Of a stretch of DNA of 64,000 bases, positions 18,409 through 27,211 are shown one piece after another. The DNA lies in NCBI RefSeq assembly GCF_003449035.1, contig NZ_QRGB01000001.1, positions 62,001-126,000 of the forward strand, written 5' to 3'. The notes under the pieces are model-generated. The model did no database searches. It had not been told where the DNA came from and saw only the letters and a program-made list of their open reading frames with translations. Numbering within the stretch: the stretch's first letter is position 1; each line of letters opens with the position of its first letter. The translations under genes were made by a program, and so were the position numbers. Origin of the DNA: Pedobacter indicus (lineage in GTDB: Bacteria; Bacteroidota; Bacteroidia; Sphingobacteriales; Sphingobacteriaceae).

Positions 18409-18699
18409 ATGAGAGCAAAAACCATTTTCATCATTATCATGACCGTATTGGTAACCATCATCTTAATGAACAATACGGACACCGTCACATTTTGGATCTT
18501 TGGGGATGTACAAATTCCCAAACTAGCAATCTTAGGCGTCCTGTTTGCGCTTGGCTTCTTGTTAGGTTTTCTGGCCAGGGGAAAAAGAAAGCGAGTAGAG
18601 CAGGAATTCACCATCCAGAAGAGTACGGAACCGGCTATAGGTTACGGCGATGACACGTCTTCAGATGACGATTTCGCTGATCAAAATTACATCCGCTAG
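18409..18699 (+). CDS. LapA-domain (DUF1049-like) small membrane protein
   Basis: A 96-residue protein with two membrane helices (residues about 5-22 and 44-60) separated by VTFWIFGDVQIPKLAIL, the pattern of the lipopolysaccharide assembly protein A domain. The basic stretch RGKRKR after the second helix should be cytoplasmic, followed by an acidic tail. In enterobacteria LapA regulates LpxC and LPS synthesis through LapB; that role here is only inferred. It starts 65 bases after the large secreted protein and is convergent with the esterase gene. Confidence 0.75.
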   Translation: MRAKTIFIIIMTVLVTIILMNNTDTVTFWIFGDVQIPKLAILGVLFALGFLLGFLARGKRKRVEQEFTIQKSTEPAIGYGDDTSSDDDFADQNYIR

Positions 18700-18753
18700 C
18701 CTGCCAGTCGCCCACCGGCAAACCAGTTCATCACCCCAATAGCCTAACCGTAT

Positions 18754-19578
18754 TTAATCTGCCGACGTGGCCTTTTCGAAATAACGATGCATAAACAGCG
18801 CTTGGTAATGGATCGCTTCTGTCCAATAATCCCAATTATGCGCACCAGGTCTTACAATGTAACTATGCGGGATATTGCGAGCCAATAGCTTGTCGTGCAA
18901 ACTTTCATTAACCTGATAGAAAAAATCTTCTGTACCACAATCAATCAGCAGCTCCAACGATCCAGGCGTTAACAGGTGAACCTGATTAACAACTGTATGC
19001 TTCTCCCAACGATCGGGGTTTTCTGCATAACTTCCCAGTCGTTTTGCCATATCCCAGCGCAGAGGAAACGGACGGATATCAACCCCGCCAGACATACTGC
19101 CACCTGCTCCAAAAACATCTTGATGCCTCATCGCTAGGTAAAGAGCGCCGTGTCCTCCCATACTTAAACCTGTTATACCACGCGCTGTCCGATCCTTCCG
19201 GGTTTTCAATTCGCCGTCTACCCAGGCGATCAGCTCTTTCGCAACAAAAGTTTCATACTGAAAGGAAGAATCCTCCTCACTATCCCAATACCAGCTACCA
19301 ACGCCTCCATCCGGACAAACGACGATCATCGAATACCGATCCGCCAAAGCCTTTAGTTCCGGTGCCCGATTAACCCAGTCTGCATAATTACCACCATAAC
19401 CATGAAGAAGGTATAAAACCGGAAAATCGGCTTCCTCCTCATAGCTTTCTGGCAAAATCGTAACTGTCTTGATGTTTTTATTCATCGCCTTACTATAGAC
19501 CTCCACGGTGTCAACTTCCGCAGAGAACACGACACCGGACAACAAGACAAATGAGAGTATCAGATAAATCTTTTTCAT
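18754..19578 (-). CDS. Secreted esterase of the alpha/beta hydrolase (antigen 85 / esterase D-like) family
   Basis: Exported 274-residue hydrolase with a signal peptide (MKKIYLILSFVLLSGVVFSA). Catalytic residues are visible: nucleophile in GLSMGGHGALY, acid in DCGTEDFFY, and His in GAHNWDYW. The VLYLLHGYGGNYADW block gives the oxyanion region. The fold is shared by feruloyl/acetyl esterases and trehalose mycolyltransferase-like proteins; in this phylum such enzymes often remove acyl groups from plant polysaccharides. The substrate is unknown. It stands alone on the minus strand, followed upstream by a lipoprotein gene 47 bases away. Confidence 0.87.
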   Translation of the reverse strand: MKKIYLILSFVLLSGVVFSAEVDTVEVYSKAMNKNIKTVTILPESYEEEADFPVLYLLHGYGGNYADWVNRAPELKALADRYSMIVVCPDGGVGSWYWDSEEDSSFQYETFVAKELIAWVDGELKTRKDRTARGITGLSMGGHGALYLAMRHQDVFGAGGSMSGGVDIRPFPLRWDMAKRLGSYAENPDRWEKHTVVNQVHLLTPGSLELLIDCGTEDFFYQVNESLHDKLLARNIPHSYIVRPGAHNWDYWTEAIHYQALFMHRYFEKATSAD

Positions 19579-19625
19579 AATCAGATAAGTGGTTAAATAG
19601 TTATAATGGTATCAAATTAACAAAA

Positions 19626-20567
19626 TTAAGGAACCCCTTTCACGTGGAGCATAATTAACGTGCTATGCGGCATCCCTAAAGTCGTTCCAGGCTTTATTTC
19701 CATCAGGTTGTGCAGATACACGTCAATGATTCCCTGAAGCACCCGCTTACGGGACTCTTCAAATTCGGGACTTGTAACAAATTTACCTACACGCATTTTT
19801 CCATACTCATCAACAAGCACCGAAAAGGAATAATAAAACTCTTTATAAACATCTTTAATCTCAATATCAAACTCCGGATACAAGTACCGGTAAGCGGCCG
19901 TCTTTCCAAGTTCTTCACCCTCGTCATATTCATAACGTTCTACCGTCAGATTCCCGTCGATACTCGTCAGCTCCACACCGTGCCTGGCTGAAAAAGCACT
20001 GTCGATCGACTCCGGGTTGCGATTGGCGCGCTCTACCCGCTCACGGATAAATGCGGTATCTGCTTTGCTAGGTTTCCTTAGCTCATCGATCGTTGTCTTC
20101 AGTGAGTCTTTGATAAAGCGCTCTGAATAAAATTTCATATAAACATTCGAACGTGGTTCTTTCACACGCAAGCCTTGTACAGCCAAACGCTGAAACAACA
20201 GACTATCCGTGTCCAAACTTTTTACCCGAAACCACTCCGTTCCAAAATGGAAAATCGAATCATGGTCATAATAGATCGGGAATCGAATCATGGAGTCTAC
20301 ATCCGTACTATAAATCAGTACCGTATCATTATTTACGAATCGTATATGCCAAATAGGTTCCTGCTGAAAGCCGATGGTGTCAAAAGAAAGACCGTTATCA
20401 AACGCCCGTCTGGCCTCAAAGAAATCCGTTCCCGCAATCGGTGCGAAAGGCGGTCGTTTACCATCCCTATTCCCTTTTGACGGGACGCTACAAGCCGAAA
20501 AAAGAACAATAATAAATAGAATCGAAGAAAAAACGCAGGATAAGACTGAAGGGCTTTTTGTTTGCAT
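19626..20567 (-). CDS. Lipoprotein of unknown function
   Basis: A 313-residue protein with a lipoprotein signal (lipobox FSAC, about residues 26-29) and no family I recognise. The middle contains many short beta-type segments (FVNNDTVLIYSTDVDSM). The last ~70 residues (SFSVLVDEYGKMRVGKF onward) faintly recall the C-terminal domain of TonB-like energy transducers, but this is not secure. The ATG at 20567 is used: a minus-strand TATATTTG box lies at 20574-20581, so a TTG start at 20576 would fall inside the promoter and the mRNA is probably leaderless. Divergent from the iron-sulfur pair. Confidence 0.7.
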   Translation of the reverse strand: MQTKSPSVLSCVFSSILFIIVLFSACSVPSKGNRDGKRPPFAPIAGTDFFEARRAFDNGLSFDTIGFQQEPIWHIRFVNNDTVLIYSTDVDSMIRFPIYYDHDSIFHFGTEWFRVKSLDTDSLLFQRLAVQGLRVKEPRSNVYMKFYSERFIKDSLKTTIDELRKPSKADTAFIRERVERANRNPESIDSAFSARHGVELTSIDGNLTVERYEYDEGEELGKTAAYRYLYPEFDIEIKDVYKEFYYSFSVLVDEYGKMRVGKFVTSPEFEESRKRVLQGIIDVYLHNLMEIKPGTTLGMPHSTLIMLHVKGVP

Positions 20568-20573
20568 ACGAAG

Positions 20574-20581
20574 CAAATATA
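20574..20581 (-). promoter_or_regulatory. -7 element (TATATTTG) for the lipoprotein gene; leaderless arrangement
   Basis: Exact TAnnTTTG match on the minus strand. Only six bases separate it from the ATG at 20567, so transcription should begin at or next to the start codon. Confidence 0.55.
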
Positions 20582-20597
20582 TTCAATTCATCAGTTA

Positions 20598-20632
20598 TTT
20601 GGTAGCTAATATAGCATTAATCCATATATTTG
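20598..20632 (+). promoter_or_regulatory. Promoter (TTTG, N23, TATATTTG) of the iron-sulfur gene pair
   Basis: TTTG at 20598-20601 and TATATTTG at 20625-20632, separated by 23 bases, fit the Bacteroidota -33/-7 pattern with a slightly long spacer. The start codon of the first gene is at 20658, giving a leader of about 20 bases. Confidence 0.55.
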
Positions 20633-20657
20633 AACATCAAACTATAACCACATAAAC

Positions 20658-21956
20658 ATGCTAAGTCAAATCATTTTTACGATTTTGCTTTTGGGGGCAA
20701 TCGCTTTGTTCACCATCAATGTTCGTAAAATAATACGTAATATTAAATTAGGGAGAAGCGAAGACCGAAGCGATCGGCCTGCCGAGCGACTGAGAACGAT
20801 GCTTTTGGTGGCCTTTGGTCAGAAAAAAATGTTTAAACGCCCGATTCCGGCACTCCTCCATCTTTTTGTATACCTGGGTTTTGTAATTATCAACATCGAA
20901 ATGCTGGAGATCGTTATTGACGGTCTGGCAGGTACGCACCGTGTTTTCAGTGGGATGGGTACTTTTTATAATTTTCTGATCGCCAGTTTCGAGTGGCTGG
21001 CCTTAGCTGTGCTCCTCGGTTGTGTTATCTTTTTGCTCCGCCGCAATATTGTACGCGTAAAACGCTTCTTCGGAACGGAAATGACATCCTGGCCAAAAAC
21101 AGACGCCAACCTGATCCTGATTATGGAAATCTTGTTGATGTCTGCTTTTCTCATCATGAATGCTGCAGATTACAAGCTGCAGCAGTTGGGCGCAGAACAC
21201 TATACAGCGGCTGGCAGCTTTCCGGTAAGCAGCTTCCTTGTCAATATGCTCCCTGAAAATATCAGCAACCTTGTCCTAATCGAACGCGCCGCCTGGTGGT
21301 TCCATATTATTGGGGTTCTTATTTTTCTGAACTACCTGGTGGTTTCAAAACACCTGCATATCATATTGGCTTTCCCGAATACTTACTTTTCGAGATTAGA
21401 ACCGAAAGGGAAATTCCCGTTGATGGAAAGTGTGACGACCGAAGTAAAAGCGATGCTTGACCCGAGTTTTACGCCTCCGCCCCCTTCAGAAGAACCCATG
21501 CGATTTGGGTCAAAAGACGTTAGCGACCTAAGCTGGAAAAGTCTTCTCGACGCCTATACCTGCACCGAGTGCGGACGCTGCACATCGGTTTGCCCTGCCA
21601 ACATCACCGGCAAACTTCTTTCACCGCGAAAGATCATGATGGATACACGCGACCGGCTAACAGAGGTAGGTAAGAACATCGATAAGAACGGGTCCTTTCA
21701 GCCTGATGAAAAGAGCCTTCTGGACAACTATATCACCCAAGAGGAACTTTGGGCCTGTACCACCTGCAATGCCTGCGTAGAGGCATGCCCGGTTAACATT
21801 GATCCGCTGAAGATCATTATGGAGCTACGGCAATATGCTGTAATGGAGGAATCACAAGCGCCTGCACCTATCAATGCCATGTTCGGAAATGTTGAGAACA
21901 ACGGTGCTCCGTGGAAGTATTCACCTTCCGACCGGGCTAACTGGGCGAAAGCATAA
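20658..21956 (+). CDS. Membrane-bound 4Fe-4S dicluster protein (heterodisulfide reductase C / NarI-like fusion)
   Basis: A 432-residue electron-transfer protein. The N-terminal ~250 residues hold about five membrane helices resembling a b-type cytochrome (NarI-like) domain, with His in IPALLHLFVYLGF and WWFHIIGVLIF as possible haem ligands. The C-terminal part carries two 4Fe-4S motifs, CTECGRCTSVCPANIT and CTTCNACVEACPVNID. The next gene encodes the CCG-domain partner, so together they probably move electrons between the quinone pool and a soluble donor or acceptor. The substrate dehydrogenase is not encoded nearby. Confidence 0.85.
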   Translation: MLSQIIFTILLLGAIALFTINVRKIIRNIKLGRSEDRSDRPAERLRTMLLVAFGQKKMFKRPIPALLHLFVYLGFVIINIEMLEIVIDGLAGTHRVFSGMGTFYNFLIASFEWLALAVLLGCVIFLLRRNIVRVKRFFGTEMTSWPKTDANLILIMEILLMSAFLIMNAADYKLQQLGAEHYTAAGSFPVSSFLVNMLPENISNLVLIERAAWWFHIIGVLIFLNYLVVSKHLHIILAFPNTYFSRLEPKGKFPLMESVTTEVKAMLDPSFTPPPPSEEPMRFGSKDVSDLSWKSLLDAYTCTECGRCTSVCPANITGKLLSPRKIMMDTRDRLTEVGKNIDKNGSFQPDEKSLLDNYITQEELWACTTCNACVEACPVNIDPLKIIMELRQYAVMEESQAPAPINAMFGNVENNGAPWKYSPSDRANWAKA

Positions 21957-21988
21957 TTAATATTAATTTGAGTTTAACGAAAGAAGAC

Positions 21989-22780
21989 ATGACAGACCTA
22001 CATATACCAACCGTGGCCGAACTAAGTGCGAAAGGCGAAATCCCCGACATTCTATTCTGGGTGGGGTGCATGGGAAGCTACGATGAACGAGCACAACGCA
22101 TAACAAAAGACATATGCAAAATCCTGCAGCATGTAGGGTTAAAATACGCCATCCTAGGCGAAGAGGAAAGCTGCACAGGCGACCCCGCCAAGCGGGCCGG
22201 AAATGAATTTCTATTCCAGATGCAGGCCATGATGAACATCCAGGTACTTGATGGCTACCAGATCAAGAAAATCGTAACCGCCTGCCCACATTGTTTCAAT
22301 ACCATTAAAAACGAGTATCCGGCTTTGGGCGGACATTATGAAACAATCCATCATACCCAGCTGATCCAGGAGCTGATCGATAGCGGAAAGCTGAAAGCCG
22401 AAGGAGGAGAATCGTTTAAGGGCAAACGCATCACTTATCACGATCCTTGTTATTTAGGTCGGGCTAACGGAGTTTATGAAGCACCGAGGAAAGCACTGGA
22501 AACACTGGATGCCGATCTGATTGAAATGCGCCGCTGTAAGAGCAATGGATTATGTTGTGGGGCTGGCGGAGCTCAAATGTTTAAAGAGCCTGAGAAAGGG
22601 AAAAAAGACATCAATGTTGAGCGTACCGAAGAAATACTTGAAACAAAGGCACAGGTAGTAGCCTCTTCTTGTCCGTTCTGTATGACCATGCTTCGCGATG
22701 GAGTGAAGCATTTTGAGAAGGAAAAAGAAATCGACGTGCTCGATATAGCTGAAATTACTGCACGTGCTAATGGTTTGTAA
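21989..22780 (+). CDS. CCG-domain (heterodisulfide reductase B-like) iron-sulfur protein
   Basis: A 263-residue soluble protein with two cysteine-rich CCG domains: the first around WVGCMGSYDERAQ and TACPHCFNT, the second with YHDPCYLGR, GLCCGAGGAQMF and SSCPFCMTML. Such domains bind an unusual 4Fe-4S cluster in HdrB, GlcF and GlpC-type proteins. The ATG at 21989 follows the purine-rich AAAGAAGA; a TTG 21 bases upstream is the alternative. It lies 32 bases after the membrane subunit. The last codons and the stop are part of a long hairpin at 22758-22795. Confidence 0.87.
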   Translation: MTDLHIPTVAELSAKGEIPDILFWVGCMGSYDERAQRITKDICKILQHVGLKYAILGEEESCTGDPAKRAGNEFLFQMQAMMNIQVLDGYQIKKIVTACPHCFNTIKNEYPALGGHYETIHHTQLIQELIDSGKLKAEGGESFKGKRITYHDPCYLGRANGVYEAPRKALETLDADLIEMRRCKSNGLCCGAGGAQMFKEPEKGKKDINVERTEEILETKAQVVASSCPFCMTMLRDGVKHFEKEKEIDVLDIAEITARANGL

Positions 22781-22795
22781 ACCCAGCACGTGCAG
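22758..22795. repeat. 10-bp perfect inverted repeat spanning a stop codon
   Basis: CTGCACGTGC at 22758-22767 pairs perfectly with GCACGTGCAG at 22786-22795. The 18-base loop contains a second small stem GGTT / AACC. The stop codon of the iron-sulfur gene (22778-22780) is inside the loop. No T run follows, so it is not a standard terminator. Each arm contains the self-palindrome GCACGTGC. Confidence 0.7.
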
Positions 22796-22820
22796 ATCTC
22801 ACACGTTCAAAAATTAAAAT

Positions 22821-23324
22821 CTAATCCAAGATGGTTATCTCAACGCGGCGGTTTTGTTGACGGCCTTCCTTGGTTTTATTGGTAGCTACTGGTTTCTCCA
22901 ACCCATATCCTGCTGTCGAGATACGGCTGGCTGAAATACCAGAGTTAGCTAAAAAATCTTTTACAGAGGTAGCACGTTTGTCTGAGAGCCATTTATTATA
23001 CTCTGCGGTTCCGGTAGCGTCAGTATGCCCATCTACCTGGATGTTGGCATTCGGATAATCCGCAACGGTTTCAACAAAGCGCAGTAAGTCTTGCTTAGCT
23101 TGTTCTGTCAAATAAGAAGAGTTTGTAGGGAATAATACATCCGACTCAAAAGTCATCATCAAACCACGGTCTGTTTGGGTTAGGTTATCCGATCGAGAGC
23201 CTTCTACTGTCTTACCATTGTATGTTACCACTGCTCCGTCTTTAATTTGCATCTGCTTACTGGAACAAGAGAACAACACCAATGAAACAGCAATACAGAT
23301 CACGCTTAGGGTATTTTTTTTCAT
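22821..23324 (-). CDS. OmpA-family lipoprotein
   Basis: A 167-residue peptidoglycan-associated lipoprotein-like protein. The lipobox is LFSC in a short signal peptide (residues 1-20). The OmpA domain shows FESDVLFPTNSSYLT, VDGHTDATGTAEYN and the C-terminal GYGLEKPVATNKTKEGRQQ followed by NRRVEI. It should sit in the outer membrane facing the peptidoglycan. It is convergent with the iron-sulfur pair and lies downstream of icd, separated from it by a strong terminator. Confidence 0.9.
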   Translation of the reverse strand: MKKNTLSVICIAVSLVLFSCSSKQMQIKDGAVVTYNGKTVEGSRSDNLTQTDRGLMMTFESDVLFPTNSSYLTEQAKQDLLRFVETVADYPNANIQVDGHTDATGTAEYNKWLSDKRATSVKDFLANSGISASRISTAGYGLEKPVATNKTKEGRQQNRRVEITILD

Positions 23325-23386
23325 CTGCTATACTTGTTTATAATATCCGATTCGAAATTAAGCAATTTTTAGACGAAAAACAGAAT

Positions 23387-23429
23387 AAAAAAGAAAAGCT
23401 TCGACAAAACATCGAAGCTTTTCTTTTTT
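23387..23429 (-). terminator. Strong bidirectional terminator after icd
   Basis: Perfect 12-bp stem, GAAAAGCTTCGA / TCGAAGCTTTTC (23393-23404 and 23412-23423), 7-base loop. It is flanked by six A on the left (six U in the minus-strand RNA) and six T on the right. It ends icd transcription before the ompA-like gene. Confidence 0.9.
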
Positions 23430-23443
23430 GAAGTAAAACCTAA

Positions 23444-24676
23444 TTAATTACTCAATCTTTTCTTCAGATTTTCATCAATTGCAGCCAAGAAATCCTCAGT
23501 ATTTAAATAATGTTCTTTCTCAACTTTACTACCGTGTATACACACCGCAAGGTCTTTCGTCATCTTACCACTTTCGACAGTTTCAATACATACCGCCTCA
23601 AGCGTATTGGCAAAGTCGATCAGTTCTTGGTTGTTATCTAATTTACCGCGGAAGGCTAAGCCACGTGTCCACGCAAAAATAGAAGCAATCGGGTTTGTAG
23701 ACGTTGGATTACCTTTTTGATGTTCACGGTAGTGACGTGTAACGGTACCATGAGCCGCTTCAGCTTCCATTGTTTTACCGTCCGGAGTAATCAAGGTAGA
23801 TGTCATCAGACCCAATGATCCAAAGCCTTGGGCTACCGTATCAGACTGTACATCACCGTCATAGTTCTTACATGCCCAAACGAAGTTGCCGTTCCACTTC
23901 AACGCAGCAGCAACCATATCATCGATTAAGCGGTGCTCGTATGTAATTCCTGCTTCGTCAAACTGAGCTTTGAACTCGTTTTGATATACTTCCTCGAAAA
24001 TATCTTTGAAACGACCATCGTATTTCTTTAAGATGGTATTTTTAGTTGAAAGGTAAAGAGGCCATTTTTTGCTTAACGCTTGATTAAAGCAAGCACGTGC
24101 GAAACCGTAAATACTTTCGTCTGTGTTGTACATCGCCAAAGCAACGCCATCACCTTTAAAGTTGAACACTTCAAATTCTTGTGTATTTCCGTCTTCACCT
24201 TCAAACTTGATGGTTAATTTACCTTTCCCTTTGGTAAGAAAATCAGTAGCACGGTACTGGTCTCCGAATGCATGACGACCAATACAGATCGGCGCAGTCC
24301 AGTTAGGCACCAAGCGAGGAATGTTTTTGATAACGATCGGTTCGCGGAAAACGGTACCATCCAAAATATTACGGATTGTTCCGTTCGGAGAACGCCACAT
24401 CTGCTTTAAACCAAATTCTTCAACGCGTGCCTCATCAGGAGTGATGGTTGCACATTTGATACCTACACCGTATTCTTTAATTGCATTGGCTGCATCGATC
24501 GTTACCTGATCATCGGTAGCGTCACGATGTTCCATACCCAAATCAAAATACTTGATATCAAGATCCAAATAGGATAAAATCAGTTTATCTTTAATAAATT
24601 TCCAGATGATGCGAGTCATCTCATCACCATCCAATTCAACTACTGGGTTTGCTACTTTAATTTTCTGTATTGACAT
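23444..24676 (-). CDS. icd: Isocitrate dehydrogenase, NADP-dependent, eukaryote-like class
   Basis: TCA-cycle enzyme oxidising isocitrate to 2-oxoglutarate with NADP. The 410-residue protein is of the eukaryotic-type dimeric class: [14 protein letters not shown] at the N-terminus, [19 protein letters not shown], the isocitrate site SPNGTIRN, and [31 protein letters not shown] near the NADP site. A minus-strand TATATTTG lies at 24715-24722, about 40 bases upstream of the ATG, and a strong terminator follows, so it is a single-gene unit. Confidence 0.96.
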   Translation of the reverse strand: MSIQKIKVANPVVELDGDEMTRIIWKFIKDKLILSYLDLDIKYFDLGMEHRDATDDQVTIDAANAIKEYGVGIKCATITPDEARVEEFGLKQMWRSPNGTIRNILDGTVFREPIVIKNIPRLVPNWTAPICIGRHAFGDQYRATDFLTKGKGKLTIKFEGEDGNTQEFEVFNFKGDGVALAMYNTDESIYGFARACFNQALSKKWPLYLSTKNTILKKYDGRFKDIFEEVYQNEFKAQFDEAGITYEHRLIDDMVAAALKWNGNFVWACKNYDGDVQSDTVAQGFGSLGLMTSTLITPDGKTMEAEAAHGTVTRHYREHQKGNPTSTNPIASIFAWTRGLAFRGKLDNNQELIDFANTLEAVCIETVESGKMTKDLAVCIHGSKVEKEHYLNTEDFLAAIDENLKKRLSN

Positions 24677-24714
24677 ATTATTAAAAAAAATTATTGACTT
24701 ATTTTCAAAAGTCC

Positions 24715-24722
24715 CAAATATA
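24715..24722 (-). promoter_or_regulatory. -7 element (TATATTTG) for icd
   Basis: Exact TAnnTTTG match on the minus strand, giving a predicted leader of about 33 bases before the ATG at 24676. A clear -33 TTG is not seen. Confidence 0.5.
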
Positions 24723-24838
24723 CAATTTTGATCGTACTTATTTTAACCTAATTCATTTATTAACATTCAGATGAACTTAATTTTTTAAAACCTGCGTTTA
24801 CACTTGTTTTGTCTTTACAGGTAGTGCACTTGTTATTG

Positions 24839-24909
24839 ACCCGTTACTAACCCGTATAAACAGTGATTTGTACGGGTTGGCAACGGGAGCACTACGGGTT
24901 CACAACGGG
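24839..24909. repeat. 11-bp-periodic CCCGT repeat, hairpin-forming copy (inverted relative to 58314-58352)
   Basis: Two CCCGT units (24840, 24851) and four reverse-complement ACGGG units (24872, 24883, 24894, 24905) are each spaced exactly 11 bases apart. The first two units form an 18-base arm (24839-24856) that pairs, with about three mismatches, with 24871-24888 around a 14-base loop. Bases 24871-24909 match 58314-58352 in reverse complement at 38 of 39 positions. It lies between icd and the acidic-protein gene, which point away from each other. Confidence 0.85.
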
Positions 24910-25062
24910 TTCATGTAAAACAAAGCCTAACGAATATGAACACAAAACGCTCAAAAATCATCTGCGTAATTTCAGTAGTCGATGTTAGCGGAGAGCGCAT
25001 ATTGCGCATATCAACTGAAACAATTTTTCTTTATCCAATGTTGCTTCTTAAAAGGAGGAATT

Positions 25063-25476
25063 ATGTCAAAGCAAAAAAAACAATACGATAACCTACCAGA
25101 GGAAAACAAGTTTAATGAAGGGAAAGAGGAAGCTTCGCAAGACTTGAAATACAATGCAGAAGAAGATAGCTTTGAGCTGGATGTTCAGGGCGACGATGAA
25201 GATGACTATATCCATGAATCACCCTATGATACTGCTGCGGAAGATGGGGAAGATATGGATTCGGATTGGGACGAAGCAAATTTATCTGTTGGTGATGAAT
25301 ATGAGGATTTCAACGAAGAGGAAGAAGTAAAAGAATTGGGCATGCGCATTGACAAAGGAAAAATTGTCGAATTGGATGCGATGGATGAGAAGCTGGCTGA
25401 AACACCTGAAGATAAGCGTACGGACTTGGATGAAGAGGGTTATCCAAAACGGGATGCGGACGAAGAAGGTGAATAA
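25063..25476 (+). CDS. Highly acidic small protein of unknown function
   Basis: A 137-residue protein in which about 53 residues are Asp or Glu, with no signal peptide, membrane helix or recognised domain. The start is fixed by a strong Shine-Dalgarno (AAAGGAGG, 25051-25058) four bases before the ATG. An upstream in-frame extension to 24982 is rejected because it would place this signal inside the gene. Such a ribosome-binding site is uncommon in this genome. It is followed 59 bases later by hutU. It may be intrinsically disordered, binding basic proteins or cations; this is a guess from composition only. Confidence 0.7.
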   Translation: MSKQKKQYDNLPEENKFNEGKEEASQDLKYNAEEDSFELDVQGDDEDDYIHESPYDTAAEDGEDMDSDWDEANLSVGDEYEDFNEEEEVKELGMRIDKGKIVELDAMDEKLAETPEDKRTDLDEEGYPKRDADEEGE

Positions 25477-25535
25477 AAGTTTGGGTATATTGGTTAATTT
25501 CTATAAATTTCCGACAAACCAAGCAGAACAATCTT

Positions 25536-27209
25536 ATGAAGGTTTCCGATTTCCTAAATCAATATGCCAACCATCCGCATTATAAATCACCAACTGGAAC
25601 AAAACTACATGCTAAGAGCTGGCAGACAGAGGCTCCGCTAAGGATGTTGTTAAATAATCTGGATGCTGAGGTTGCAGAGAACCCGGATGAATTGGTAGTC
25701 TATGGCGGAATCGGTCAGGCAGCCCGAAACCGGGAATCCCTTCAAAAAATTATAGAAATATTATTGGAGCTGGATAATGATCATTCACTATTGGTTCAAT
25801 CGGGAAAACCGGTCGGCATTGTTCGCTCCCATCCAGCAGCTCCGCGTGTGTTGATTGCAAATAGTAACCTGGTGCCTCATTGGGCTACTTGGGATCATTT
25901 CAATGAGCTGCGGAGCAAAGGCTTGATGATGTATGGGCAAATGACTGCCGGAAGTTGGATTTACATTGGTACGCAGGGAATTTTACAGGGCACCTATGAG
26001 ACCTTTATGGCTTGTGCACAAAAAGAATTTAACGGTGATTTGACTGGAAAGCTGATCGTCACAGCCGGATTAGGCGGAATGGGCGGTGCTCAGCCTTTGG
26101 CTGCTACCATGGCGGGGGCTGTTTTTCTTGGCGCCGATGTCGACCCTGAACGTATCAAAAAGCGCTTGGCAACCAAGTATATCGACCGCATGACCGATTC
26201 TTACGATGAAGCGATCCAATGGGTTAAAGAAGCCGTATCGGAACAAAAGCCATTGTCAGTTGGCTTGGTTAGCGATGCGGGCGATCTACTTGAAAAATTA
26301 TTGGCCGATAATCTTATCCCGGATATCTTAACCGATCAAACTTCTGCTCATGATCCGCTCAATGGTTATGTGCCTCATGGGATGAGTCTGAAAGAAGCCG
26401 AGCAACTTAGGGAACAAGACCCGAAATCTTATCAAGAAAAAAGCATACAGAGCATGGCCCGGCATGTTAACTTGATGTTGGACTTACAGCAAAGAGGTGC
26501 AGTTACGTTTGATTATGGAAATAATTTGAGGGAGTTTGCTCTCCAAGGGGGCGTAAAGGATGCTTTTGACTTCCCCGGTTTTACACCCGCATATTTGCGA
26601 CCGCTATTTTGTGAGGGCAAAGGACCGTTCCGATGGGCGGCTTTGTCCGGAGACCCAGAAGACATTTATGTAACCGACCGGGCCCTTATGGAAGCATTTC
26701 CAGAGAATAAACCGCTAATTAAATGGCTGGAAATGGCGCAGGAAAAAGTAGCTTTTCAGGGTCTCCCCTGTCGTATCTGCTGGCTAGGAATGGGCGAGCG
26801 TGAGAAGGCAGGAAAGATATTTAACAATTTAGTAAGATCCGGCAAAGTAAAAGCACCCATTGTGATCGGTCGTGATCACCTAGATTGTGGTTCCGTCGCT
26901 TCACCTAACCGGGAAACAGAAGGCATGCTGGATGGTTCCGATGCGGTGTCCGACTGGCCTCTATTAAATTTAATGAGTAATGCAGTTGGCGGAGCAACCT
27001 GGATTTCCTTTCATCACGGCGGAGGTGTCGGCATTGGTTATTCTCAGCACGCTGGGATGGTCGTGCTTGCTGACGGAACGGATCGTGCGGAAAAATGTTT
27101 GGAAAGGGTTTTGTATAATGATCCCGCAATGGGCGTGTTCCGCCATACCGATGCTGGGTATGATCAAGCTAGTCGCTGGGCAGATAAGTTTGACTTGAAA
27201 GTTTGGTAG
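25536..27209 (+). CDS. hutU: Urocanate hydratase
   Basis: Second step of histidine degradation: hydrates urocanate to imidazolonepropionate using tightly bound NAD as an electrophile. The 557 residues show the family blocks [72 protein letters not shown] and [18 protein letters not shown]. Full length. It is first in the hutU-hutI-hutG run, with hutI starting two bases after its stop. hutH is not adjacent. Confidence 0.97.
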   Translation: MKVSDFLNQYANHPHYKSPTGTKLHAKSWQTEAPLRMLLNNLDAEVAENPDELVVYGGIGQAARNRESLQKIIEILLELDNDHSLLVQSGKPVGIVRSHPAAPRVLIANSNLVPHWATWDHFNELRSKGLMMYGQMTAGSWIYIGTQGILQGTYETFMACAQKEFNGDLTGKLIVTAGLGGMGGAQPLAATMAGAVFLGADVDPERIKKRLATKYIDRMTDSYDEAIQWVKEAVSEQKPLSVGLVSDAGDLLEKLLADNLIPDILTDQTSAHDPLNGYVPHGMSLKEAEQLREQDPKSYQEKSIQSMARHVNLMLDLQQRGAVTFDYGNNLREFALQGGVKDAFDFPGFTPAYLRPLFCEGKGPFRWAALSGDPEDIYVTDRALMEAFPENKPLIKWLEMAQEKVAFQGLPCRICWLGMGEREKAGKIFNNLVRSGKVKAPIVIGRDHLDCGSVASPNRETEGMLDGSDAVSDWPLLNLMSNAVGGATWISFHHGGGVGIGYSQHAGMVVLADGTDRAEKCLERVLYNDPAMGVFRHTDAGYDQASRWADKFDLKVW

Positions 27210-27211
27210 CT

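Noticed and set aside
19044-19373. A 109-codon reading frame antisense to the esterase gene
   Set aside because: It lies wholly opposite a clear alpha/beta hydrolase with its catalytic motifs; a shadow frame.
24995-25007. GCGC-ATATT-GCGC palindrome upstream of the acidic-protein gene
   Set aside because: Short, single copy, with no promoter element next to it; not enough to call an operator.
24982-25062. Longer N-terminus for the acidic protein
   Set aside because: The AAAGGAGG ribosome-binding site four bases before ATG 25063 would lie inside the longer version, whose extra residues look unlike the rest.
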